Shown here one piece after another: positions 24,201-35,559 of a DNA stretch of 64,000 bases (position 1 is its first letter; each line of letters begins with the position of its first letter). Position numbers and translations under genes: made by a program. The notes below the pieces were generated by a model. The model saw nothing but the letters and a program-made list of their open reading frames with translations. It was not told the origin of the DNA and did not search any database. This DNA comes from Halichoerus grypus (Eukaryota > Chordata > Mammalia > Carnivora > Phocidae): assembly GCF_964656455.1 (NCBI RefSeq), contig NC_135715.1, positions 82,500,414 through 82,564,413 of the forward strand, given 5' to 3'.

Positions 24201-27200
24201 CTCTAAAACTCGTGAGCTCACATCCAAATCTCACTCTGTCTTTTTTAAATCTCATGAGAAATCATTGAGTTCAGACATGATTGCACTCCAAATCACGTGT
24301 GATCTCAGCCAAATCTCACTGTTCTAGGGCGATATCACGTGAGATCACATGAAGATCTAGTGAGATTAAACTCAAACCCTGAACGAGCATCCACGACTCC
24401 AAGACCATGCAGTCAAATCTCAAGAGATCTCGCCCAAATCTCACCCAGACCTTGGCAAAATTCCGAGAGATCTCTTGGAGCTTGGTGGAGATTTCTTGCA
24501 ATATCCCACCACCTTGTATTCATGCCTCCACAGTCAGAGTCCAAATCTTGTGATATCTCTCCCAAATCTCACCCAGACATGAGCAAAATCCCGTGATATT
24601 TCATGGATTTAAGGTGAGATTTCATTCCAAATCTCATGAGATGTCACAGAACTCAGCGAGTTTGACTCCAAATCCCTGAAGATGCAGCCAAGCCTCCGAC
24701 CTCCCAGCCCAAATCTCGTGAGATCATGCCCAAATCTCATCCATACATTGGCAAAATTTCATGATGTTTCATGGAGCTTGAGTATGATTTCACTCCAAAT
24801 ATCGAGAGCTCTCACCCAAATCACACTCCTTCTTGGGCAAAATCTCGTGAGATCTCATGGAGCTCCAAATCTCCTGTGCTCACGTCCAAATCTCACTCTG
24901 TCTTGTTGAAATCTCGTGAGAAAACACGGAGCTCTGCTGTGATTTCACTCCAAATCCCATATGATCTCACTCAAAACTCACCCACACTTGGGTGAAATCT
25001 GGAGAGATCTCACGGAGCTCTGGGGAGATTTCACTCAAAATCCCACCAGTTTGCAACCATGCTTCTGAGACTCAGAGTCCAAATCTCATGAGGTCTCTCC
25101 CAAATTGTGTTCAGATTTGGGAGAGAAATCATGTGAGATTTCATGGACCTTGGGCGATTTTTCACTCCAAATCTTGTGAGCTCGCATCCATCTCTCTCCA
25201 ACTTGTCGAAATCTCAAGAGAAAACATGGAGCTCGGGTGTGATTTCACTCCAAATCTCATGACATCTCACTGAAATCTTGCTTCTTCTTGGGGGGAAATG
25301 TCATGAGATCTCACGGAGCTCAACGAGATTTCACTCCAAATCTTGTGAGCTCACTTCCAAATCTTGCTCCCTCTTGTCAAAATCTCATGAGAAAACATGG
25401 AGCTCAGGTGTGATTTCACTCCAAATCCCATAAGATCTTACCCAAACCTCACCCAGACTTGGGCAAAATCCCGAGAGATCTCACAGAGCTCTGAGGAGAT
25501 TTTACTCAAAATCCAGCAGTTTGCAACCATGCCTCTGAGACTCAGAGTCCAAATCTTGTGAGATATCGCCTAAATCTCTCCCAGACTTGGGCAAAATCTC
25601 ATGAGATTTCACAGAGTTTGGGCGAGATTTCACTCCAATTCACATGTGATCTCACCGAAATCTCGTTCCTTCTTTGGCAAAATATCGTGAGATGTCACGG
25701 AGCTCCACGAGATTTCACTCCAAATCTTGTGAGCTTGCATCCATCCCACTTGGATTTGTCGAAATCTCATGAGAAAACATGGAGCTCGGGTGTGATTTCA
25801 TTCCAAATCTCATGACCACTCATCCCAATCTCAATCCATCTTTTCAAAATCTCATATGATCGCATGGATCTTGCAAGGTTTCACTCTAAACCTCATGAGC
25901 TTGCATCCAAAAAACGCTCTGTCTTTTCAAAATCTCATGAGAAATCATGGAGTTCGGGCATGATTCCACTCCAAATTCTGTGTGATCTCAGCCAAATCTC
26001 ACCCTTGTAGAGTGAAATCACGTGAGATCACATGAAGCTCAAGCGAGATTTAACCCAAACCATGAATGAGTATCCAACACTCCAAGACCACACAGTCTAA
26101 GTCTCATGGGATCTCGCCCAAATCTCACCCAGACTGGGGTAAAATCCTGAGAGATCTCTGAGGTCGGGGGAGATTTTGTGCGAAATCCCACCACCTTGCA
26201 ATCATGCCTCCAAGACTCAGAGTCCAAATCTCCTGAGATCCCACCCAAATCTCACCCAGACTAGGGCAAAATCTCATGAGATTTCATGGATTTGGGGTAA
26301 GATTTCATTCCTAATCTCGTGAGATGTCACAGAACTCCAGTGAGATTGACAATAAAATCCCTGAGCACACAGCCAAGCCTCCAAGACCTTGCAGTCCAAA
26401 TCTCGAGAGATCTTGCCCAAATCTCACCCAGACCTGGGCAAAATCCCAAGAGATCTCTCAGAGCTCAGTGGAGATTTTGCTCAATATCCCACCACCTTGC
26501 ATTCATGCCTCCACACAGAGTCCAAATTTCGTGATATCTCGCCCAAATCTCACCTAGACTTGAGCAAAATCCCATGAGATTTCATGGAGTTCAGGTGAGA
26601 TTTCATTCCAAATCTCGTGAGATGTCATGGAACTCAGTGAGGTTGACTCCAAATCCCTGAGCATGCATCCAAGCCTCAGAGACCTCGCAGGGCAAATCTT
26701 GTGAGATCAAACCCAAATCTCATCCATACATTGGCAAAATCTTGTTATGTTTCATGGAGCTCGGGCATGATTTCACTCCAAATCTTAAGAGCTCTCACCC
26801 AAATCTCACTCCTTGGGCAAAATCTCGTGAGATCTCATGGAGCTCCACAAGATTTCACTCCAAATATCCTGTGCTCATATCCAAATCTCACTCCGTCTTG
26901 TCAAAATCTTGTGAGAAAACACCAAGTTCAGGTGTGGTTTCACTCTAAATCCCATACGATCTCACCCAAATCTCACCCAGACTTGGGTGAAATCCCGAGA
27001 GATCTCACGGAGCTCTGGGAAGATTTCACTCAAAATCCAGCTGATTTGCAACCATGCCTCCAAGATTCAGAGTCCAAATCTCATGAGATCTCGCCCAAAT
27101 CCCGCTCAGACTTGGCCAAAATCACGTGAGATTTCACGGAGCTTGGGCGAGGTTTCACTCCAATTCACATGTGATCTCACTGAAATCTCATTCCTACTTT

Positions 27201-30200
27201 GGCAAAATATCATGAGATCTCATGGAGCTCAACGAGATTTCACTCCAAATCTTGTGAACTCGCATCCATCTCGCTCCAACTTGTCAAAATCTCGTGAGAA
27301 AACATGGAGCTCGGGTGTGATTTCACTACAAATCTCGTGACATCTCACCCAAATCTCACTCTGTCTCTTCAAAATCTCATGTGATCTCATGGATCTCGAG
27401 ATCTCACTCTAAATCTTGAGAGCTCGCATCCAAATCTCACTCTGTCTTTTCAAAATCTCATGAGAAATCACGGAGTTTGGACATGATTGCACTCCAAATC
27501 ACGTGTGATCTCAGCCAAATCTCACCCTTCTAGTGTGAAATCATGTGAGATCACACGAAGCTCTGGCGAGATTTAACCCAAACCCTGAACGAGAACCCAA
27601 GCCTCCAAGACCATGCAGTCCAAATCTCATGAGATCTCGCCCAAATCTCAACCAGACCTGGGCAAAATCCCGAGAGATCTCTTGTAGCTCAGGGTTGATT
27701 TTGCGCAAAATCCCGCCACCTTGCAATTATGCCTCTGAGACTCAGAGTCCAAATCTCGTGAGATCTCTCCCAAATATCACCATACTCGGGCAAAATCTCA
27801 TGAGATTTCATTGAGTTCAGGTGAGATTTCATTCCAAATCTCATGAGATGTCACTGAACTCAGCGAGACTGACTCCAAATCCCTGAGCACGCATCCAAGC
27901 CTCCGAGACCTCGCAGTGCAAATCTCGTGAGATCACGCCCAAATCTCGTCCACACGTGGGCAAAATCTCCAGAGCTTGGGCATGATTTTACTCCAAATCT
28001 CGAGAGCTCTCACTGAAATCTCACTCCTTCTGGGGTGAAATCTTGTGACATCTCACAGAGCTCGACGAGATTTCACTCCAAATCTCATGTGCTCGCATCT
28101 AAATCTCACTCCATCTTGTCGAAATCTCGTGAGAAAACATGGAACTTGGGTGTGACTTCACTCCAAATCTCATACGATCTCACCCAAATCTCAGCCAGCC
28201 TTGGGCGGAATCCAGAGAGATCTCACGGAGCTCCAGTGAGATTTCACTCAAAATCCCACCAGTTTGCAACCATATCTCCAAGACTCAGAGTCCAAATCTT
28301 GGGAGATCTCACCCAAATCGTGCTTAGACTTGGGTAAAATCACCTGAGATTTCACAGAGCTTGGGTGAGATTTCACTCCAAAATGTGTGAGATCTCACCG
28401 AAATCTTGTTCTTTCTTGGTGGAAATGTCATGAGATCTGGAGCTCGACGAGATTTCACTCCAAATCTCGTGAGTTCACATCTGAATCTCTCTCCGTCTTG
28501 CAAAAAATCTCATGAGAAAGCATGGAGCTTGAGTATGATTTCACTCCAGATCCCATAAGATCTCACCCAAACCTCACCCAGACTTGGGCGAAATCCCAAG
28601 AGATCTCACAGAGCTCTGGGGAGATTTCACTCAAAATCCAGCAGTTTGCAACCATGCCTCCGAGACTCAGGGTCCAAATCTCATGAGATCTCCCCGAAAT
28701 CTCACTCAGTCTCGGGCAAAATCTCATGAGATTTCACAGAGTTTGGGCAAGATTTCACTCCAATTCACGTGATCACACTGAAATCTCGTTCTTTCTTGGC
28801 AAAATATCGTGAGTTCTCACAGAGCTCAATGAGATTTCACTCCAAATCTTGTGAGCTCACATCCATCTCCCTCCGACTTGTTGAAATCTCATGAGAAAAC
28901 ATGGAGCTCAGGTGTGATTTCACTCCAAATCTCGTGACATCTCACCCAAATCTCACTCTGTCTTTTCGAAATCTCATGTGATCTCATGGATCTCACGAGA
29001 TTTCACTCTAAACCTTGTGAGCTCGCATCCAAATCTCACTCTTCTTTTCAAAATCTCATGAGAAATCATGGAGTTCGGGCATGATTTCACTCCAAATCTC
29101 GTGTGATCTCAGCCAAATCTCCCCCTTTTAGGGTGAAATCACGTGAGATCACAGGAAGCTCAAGAGAGATTTAACCCAAACCCTGAACAAGCCTCCAAGA
29201 CCATGCAGTCCAAATGTAAGATCTCACCCAGACTTGGGCGAAATCTCATGAGACTTCATGAAGTTCAGGTGAGATTTCATTCCAAATCTCCTGAGATGGC
29301 ACGGAACTCCAGCGAGATTGACTCCAAATCCCTGACCATGCATCCAAGCCTCCAAGGACTTGCAGTTCAAATCTCATGAGATAACACCCAAATCTCGTCC
29401 AGACGTGGGCAAATTCTCGTGATGTTTCATGGAGCTCAGGCATGATTTCAGTCCAAATGTTGAGAACCCTCAGCGAAATTTCACTCCTTTTTGGGCAAAA
29501 TGTCATGAGATCCCATGGAGCTTGACGAGATTTCACTCCAAATCTCATGAGCTCCCATCCAAATCTTGCTCTGTCTTGTCGAAATCCCATGAGAAAACAC
29601 TGAGCTCAGGTGTAATTTCACTCCAAATCCCATAAGATCTCACCCAAATCTCACCCAGAATTGGGCAAAATCCCAAGAGATCTCACAGAGCTCCAGGGAG
29701 ATTTCATTCAAAATCCCGCCAGTTTGCAACCATGCCTCCGAGTCTCAGAGTCCAAATCTTGTGAGATCTCACCCAAATCCCACTCAGACTTGGGAAAAAT
29801 CGCGTGAGATCTCACCTGCTCAGGTGAGATTTCACTCCAAATCTCCTGTGATCTCACGGAACTCCAGCGAGATTAACTCCAAATCCCTGAGCACATGTTC
29901 AAGCCTCTGAGACCTCCCAGTCCAAATCTCATGAGATCACGCCCAAATCTCATCCAGACGTGGGCAAAATCTCATGATGTTTCATGGAGCTCGGGCATGA
30001 TTTCACTCCAAATCTCGAGAGCTCTCACTGAAATCTCACTCCTTCTTGGGTGAAATGTTGTGAGATCTCACGGAGCTCAACGAGATTTCACTCCAAATCT
30101 CGTGAGCTCACATCCAAATCTCACTCCATCTTGTCGAAATCTTATGAGAAAACATGGAAGTCTGGTGTGAATTCACTTCAAATCCCATAAATCATACCCA

Positions 30201-31444
30201 AATCTCACCCAGACTTGGGCAAAATCTCATGATGTTTCATGGAGTTCAGGCATGATTTCACTCCAAATCTCATGAGGTCTCACTGAAATCTCATTCCTTC
30301 TGGGGCAAAACCCGAGGGATTTCACGAAGCTTGGGGAGATTACTTGAAACATCCTGCTAGCTTGCAACCATGCTTCGGAGACTCAGAGTCCAAATCTTGT
30401 TACATCTTGCCAAATCTCACCGAGTCTTGGGCAAAATCTCATGAGATTTCATGGAACTCGGCGAGATTTCACTCCAAACCTAGTGAGCTTGCATCCATAT
30501 CTCCCTCCATCTTGTGGCAATCTCATGAGAAATCATGGAGCTCGCATGTGAATTCACTCCACCTCTCATGAGATCTCACCCCAATCTCACCTACAGTTGG
30601 GCAAAATCCCGAGAGATCCACAGAGCTCGGGGGAGATTTCATGCAAAATCCTGCCAGCTTAAAACCATGCCTCTGAGACTCAGATTCCAAACCTCGTGTG
30701 ATTTCACCCAAATCTCACCCAGACTTGGGTGAAATCTGGTGAGATTTCACAGAGCTCATGCGAGATTTACTCCAAATCCCCGAGCGCACATCCAAGACTC
30801 CAAAACCTGGCAGTCCAAATCTCGTGAGATGTCTCCTAAATCTCATCCAGATGTGGGCAAAATCTCCTGATGTTTCACGGAGCTCGGGCATGATTTTACT
30901 CCAAATCTTGAGAGGTCTCACCAAAATCTCACTCCTTCTTGGGCAAAATCTCGTGAGATCTCACGTAGCTCAGTCAAGATTTTGCTAAAATCCCAAAACC
31001 TAGCATCCAAACCTCTGAGACCAAATCTTGTGAGATCTTGTTCAAATCTCAGCCCATCTTGGGTGAAATCTTGTGAGATCTCAGGGAACTCTGGAGAGAT
31101 TTGTCTCCAAATCTCGGCTGCTCGCATTCAACCATCCAAGACCTTGCATCCAAGTCTTGTGGGATCTTGCCCAAATCTCGCCCCGTCTTGGGTGAAATCT
31201 CGTGAGATCTCATGGAGCTCAGGTGAGATTTCTCACAAATCTCGATAGCTAGCATCCAAGTCTCGGAGATCTTGCAGTCCAAATCTCATGAGATCTCACC
31301 AAAATCTTGGCCCATCTTTGGCAAAATCCCATGAGATCTCACGGAGTTCGCTCAAGATATCATGCCAAATCCCCAAGCTGGCATCCAAGCCTCGGAGACC
31401 TCCTAGTCCAAATCTCCTGAGATCATCACAAAATCTCGCCCCTA
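21243..31444 (-). repeat. Satellite block A, right arm, inverted, ~1.4-1.7 kb higher-order repeat
   Basis: About 10 kb of tandem DNA made of the same 21-22 bp subunits as 1-1897, but in reverse orientation (CCAAATCTC on the plus strand). The subunits are diverse and arranged in a fixed order: CAAGCCTCCGAGACC, GACTTGGGC, GGAGCTC, CATGCCTC and so on. The landmark GAGATT(T/A)AACCCAAACC recurs at 22931, 24362, 26045, 27568 and 29166, spacings of about 1431, 1683, 1523 and 1598 bp. That is about six higher-order copies with length variation. After about 30900 the units are more degenerate, and the array ends near 31444 in a purine-rich tract. CpG is kept in many units (ATCTCGTGAG, GAGCTCGGGC). Confidence 0.93.
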
Positions 31445-31574
31445 AACAAATGGAAGAAAGGAAGGAGGGAAGGAAGGAAGGGAAGGAGGCAGGCATGTGG
31501 CAGGGAGGTAGAGAGAGAGATAAGTGAGGGAGGAAGGGAGAAAGAGAGAGAGAGAAAAGAAAGAAAGAAAGAAA

Positions 31575-31639
<65 letters not shown>

Positions 31640-31747
31640 GAAAGAAAGAAAGAAAGAAAGAAAAGAAAAGAAAAGAAAAGAAAGAAAAGAAAAAAGAAAA
31701 GAAAAGAAAAGAAAGAAAAGAAAAGAAAGAAAAAGGAAGGAAGGAAG
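31445..31747. repeat. GGAA/GAAA purine-rich simple repeat
   Basis: A GGAAGGAAGG and GAGAGAGA tract runs to about 31555, followed by a long (GAAA)n stretch grading into (AAAAG)n. It lies directly at the end of the satellite domain. The long ORFs on either strand here are low-complexity artefacts. Confidence 0.95.
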
Positions 31748-32163
31748 ACTGCTTGAGGAGCCAACAGTGAGCTAACCCTGAGCTGAGCAGTCACTGACAG
31801 GAAGGAGCTGCAGTAGGGCAATAAATATTCATAGAGATCTTTTGTCCTTTAGTGAAATACCCAGCCCTGGGCCTGGAGCTGGTTGGGGAGGAGGCGGTTT
31901 GGTTAGCTCCCTTCCCCTCCACCCACCCCCTGCCCTTCCTCTCCTCTGGCATCCATCACACCTCAGGTTTCTCCTGCCCCCCCCCCCCCGGGAGGTTGGG
32001 CCTTCCCACCTGGGTCAGCCAGTGGCTGGTGGGGGCTAGGGACTCCTTGGGCGCCTGTCTCCCTTTGCCTCCCCTATGTGGACAGCCCAGCAAGGATGGT
32101 TGAGCCTTCCCATATCTGCCTGAATCTGTCCAAAGTGTTTTTAGAAGGATGAGGTTAGAAGGG
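31748..32163. other. Unassigned GC-rich unique-looking sequence
   Basis: The stretch contains a poly(C) run at about 31977-31989 and CT/GC-rich sequence. The ORFs here are short and have no recognisable domain. I see no gene or known repeat. Confidence 0.4.
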
Positions 32164-32170
32164 CCCTTGG

Positions 32171-32212
32171 AGGTGAGATTTGGGTGAGATCTCATGAGAT
32201 TTGGACTGTGAG
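32171..32212 (+). repeat. Stray satellite units outside the array
   Basis: Roughly two satellite units (GAGATTTGGGTGAGATCTC then ATGAGATTTGGACTG) lie in otherwise unrelated sequence, about 0.7 kb beyond the array end. Their orientation is opposite to the adjacent right arm. Confidence 0.85.
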
Positions 32213-32252
32213 GTGTTACACAAATGCATCAGATAAATACTTGATATTGAAT

Positions 32253-32322
32253 ACAGCAAACATGCGTTATAAGATAATGTCCAGATTACAGCAAACATGC
32301 ATTATAAGATAATGTCCAGATT
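32253..32322 (+). repeat. 35 bp direct tandem duplication
   Basis: Two adjacent 35 bp copies (32253-32287 and 32288-32322) differ at one base (CATGCGTT versus CATGCATT). The difference is a CpG to CpA change. It is a small local duplication. Confidence 0.95.
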
Positions 32323-32690
32323 TCTTCCTAAAATTTGCAATTTTAGTGTTCCTATTTGGGTGTCTGGCCCATATTAAGTCATTTTGGGGATATTGTGTGA
32401 TTTATGGAAGTTCTTTATTTTGTCTGGAAACAGATTCCAAAGTTCTAGAAACTTTCACAATGTCCTGTTCAGTAATGTTTGTAACACCTGCTCAAAACAA
32501 AGATATAGAACATTTCCATCACTCCAGAAATATCCCTTTTGTTTTTTCACAATCACTTCTCCCCCATTCCCTGGAGCATTGGTATTTGTTACATTCAAAG
32601 TCAATTCCCAGACTGTGCAGTTCAACATGAGATGTGTTAACAAGGTCAGGTTCTACTCAGGATGCAGACCCCACCAATGACTGGAACAGA
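32323..32690. other. Unassigned sequence
   Basis: This is AT-rich, non-tandem DNA. I see no gene, and no repeat family that I can name. Confidence 0.35.
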
Positions 32691-32691
32691 G

Positions 32692-32696
32692 CCTAT

Positions 32697-32736
<40 letters not shown>

Positions 32737-35062
32737 ATTTTAGCTAATATACAGTAAAATATTGGTTTCTGGAGTAGAACCCGGTGATTCATCACTTACA
32801 TATAACACCCAGTGCTCATCACAGTAAGGGCCCAACTTAATACACTTCAACCTTCTAGCCAATCCCCCCACCCACCTCCCTTCTTCTACCTTATGTTATC
32901 TATGGTTTAGAATCTCTATGGTTTATTTTCCTCTCTTTTTTGCCTCCCCCCTCCCATACATTCATCTGTTTTGATTCTTAAATACTAAATATGAGTAATA
33001 TCATATGGTATTTGTCATTCTCTGACATATTTCGCTTAGCATGTAGTTGCAAATGGCAAGATTTCATTCTTTTTGATAGCTAGTAGTATTCCATTTTGTG
33101 TATATGTATTTATACATATGTATATACACATACATATCACATCTTTTATCCATTTATCGGTCAATGGATATTTGGGCTCTCTCCATAGTTGGGTTATTAT
33201 TGATAATGCTAGTATAAATACTGGGAGGCATGGACCACTTTGAATCTGTAGTTTTGTATCCTTTGGGTAAATACCTAGTAGTGCAATTGCTGGATTGTAA
33301 GGTACTTCTATTTTTAACTTTTTGAGGAACCTCCATATTGTTCTCCGGAGTGGCTGCACCAGTTTGCATTCCTAGCAACAGTGTCAGAGATTTTCCCTTT
33401 CTCTGCATCCTCTCCAACACCTCTTATTCCTTGTGTTGTTCATTTTAGCCATTCTGACAGGTGTGAGGTAGTATCTCATCGTGGCTTGGATTTGTATTCC
33501 GCTGATGATGAGTGATGTTGAGTATTTTTTCATATGACATCTCTTCTGGATGTCTTCTTTGCAAAAGTGTCTATTCGTGTCTTCTTCACATTTCTGACTG
33601 GATTGTTTGGTTTTTTTTGGGTGTTGAGTTTGATAAGTTCTTTATAGATTTTGGATACTAACCCTTTATCTGATATTTTGTTTGCAAATCTCTTCTCCAT
33701 TTCTGTAGGCTGCCTTTTATTTTGATGATTGTTTCCTTCATTGTGCAGTTTTTTAACTTGATGAAGTCCCAATAGTTTCTTTTTGCTTTTGTTTCCCTTG
33801 CCACTGGTGATGTATTTAGTAAGAAGTTGCTGCAGCCGAGGTCCAAGAGGTTTCTGCCAGTGTTCTCCCCTAGGATTTTGATGGTTTCCTGTCTCACATT
33901 TAGGTCTTTCATCAAATTTGAGTTTATTTTTGGGTAGGGTGTAAGAAAGTGGTCCAGTTTCATTCTTTTCCATGTGGTTGTCCAATTTTCACAACACCAT
34001 TTATTGAAGAAACTGTCTCCTTTCCAACTGATATTCTTTCCCTCTTTGTCAAAGAGTAGTTGACCATAGATTTGAGGGTCCATTTCTGGGTTCTGTATTT
34101 TATTCCATTGATCTACATGTCTAATTTTCTGTTTTGATGATTACAGATTTGTAATACAGTAGAAGCCCAGAATTGTGATGACTCCAGCTTTGGTTTTCTT
34201 TTCAACATTATATTTGCCTTTTGGGGTCTTTTCTGGTTCTACACAAATTTGAAGGTTGTTTGTTCCAGCTCTAGAATAATGTTGATAGGGATTGCATTAA
34301 ATGTATAAATTGCTTTGGATAGTATAAACATTTTAATGATGTTTGTGCATCCAAACCATGAGGATGGAATGTTCTTCCATTTCTTTCTGTCTTCCTCATC
34401 TCTTCCATAAGTGTTCTATAGTTTTCAGAGTACAGATATTTACCCATTTGGTTAGGTTTATTCCTAGGTATCCTATGCTATTTGTGCAATTGCAAATGGG
34501 ATTAATTGCTTGATTTTTTTCTCTGAAACTTAATCCTTTGTGTACAGAAATGCAAAAGTTTTCTGCACGTTGATTTTATTTCCTGCCACTTTACTGAATT
34601 CATATATTAGTAGTAGTGTGTTTTTGGTGGAGTCTTTCAGGTGTTCTACAAGGAGTATCATGTCGTTTGCAAATAGTGAAAGTTTGACTTCTTCCTTGCT
34701 GTTTTGGATGCCTTTTATTTCTTTTTGTTTTCTGATTGCTGAGGCTAAAACGTCCAGTACTATGTTCAATAGTAATTGTGAGAGGGGATGTCCCTGTCTT
34801 ATCCTGACCATCATGGAAAGGCTCTCAGTTTTTCCCCATTCAAGAAGATATTAGTTGTGGTTCTTTCAGAAAAAACCTTTATGATATTGAGGTATGCTCC
34901 ATATATCCCTACTTTGTTGAGGGTTTTAATCAAGTAAAGCTGCTGTATTCTGTCAAATTCTTTTCCTGCATCTCTTGAGCAGATCATATGCTTCCTATCC
35001 TTTCTTTTATTAATGTGGTGTATCATGTTGTTTGATTTGCAAATATTGAACCACCCCTGTAG
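32692..35062 (-). mobile_element. LINE-1 copy 3, 5'-truncated
   Basis: A minus-strand L1 begins at its 3' tail, a (TTTA)n run on the plus strand at about 32696-32735. It continues through the 3' UTR and the ORF2 C-terminal half and ends at about 35062 inside the reverse transcriptase region. Open pieces include 33420-33036, 34083-33530 and 34814-34530, the last with [10 protein letters not shown], in which the catalytic FADD has become FAND. Weak direct repeats (GGAACAGAG at about 32682, GGAAACAGAG at about 35072) may be the target duplication. It is 5'-truncated and full of frame breaks. Confidence 0.92.
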
Positions 35063-35550
35063 GAAACAGAGACAATTCAATAGGATGAGTTATATCCTGG
35101 GAAAATGTGCTTCCCTATCACAAGGATAAAAGAGAACTTTAAAGAATACAGAATTACAGCTGGGGTGAAAACTCCACCAGTCAGATTTGTCTGATGAAAT
35201 TTCAGTTGGAAAGTAAGCTACTCAAGGAAGGAGGCTCCTCACCTTTCTGGTAAAATTGGGTGCATGCGTCTGGGTTTTGGAAGCATCAAGGGTGGCCAAG
35301 AACAGGTCCCTGACACAGAGAGCGGCAGTGGCAGTGAAGTCTTGACATTGTGGCGCCATCTGGTGTCCATGAGGGAAAGAACAAGTGAATCCCTAACAAG
35401 CAATGCAAGGCACACTGAGCTAGCGGCTTCCCATTTTGCATTTGTCTTGTGATGCTGACACTCTGGGCAGAGCTTTCTGTCCCAACACTTCACTGGTCTC
35501 CATCATCATCTTTCCAGTAGTTACCTTTTTTGCTGCCTAGTCTTTTTTTT
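35063..35550. other. Unassigned sequence containing a CTCF-like site
   Basis: No repeat or gene is recognised in this stretch. It holds the CTCF-like motif listed separately. Confidence 0.4.
35351..35369 (-). promoter_or_regulatory. Candidate CTCF-binding motif
   Basis: TGGCGCCATCTGGTGTCCA closely resembles the reverse complement of the vertebrate CTCF core (GCGCCCYCTGGTGG type). It differs at a few flanking and central bases. This is a motif match only. Confidence 0.4.
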
Positions 35551-35559
35551 AATCACATT

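Noticed and set aside
22371..31282. Many overlapping ORFs with repeated peptides (for example ISPRPWQN, FHSKSH, QTWAKS) on both strands of the satellite
   Set aside because: They follow from a stop-poor 21-22 bp repeat read in shifting frames. Starts are arbitrary and no promoter, splice or domain evidence supports coding.
31426..31821. 131-codon minus-strand ORF rich in phenylalanine and leucine, and its plus-strand lysine/glutamate partner
   Set aside because: Both are translations of the GAAA simple repeat.
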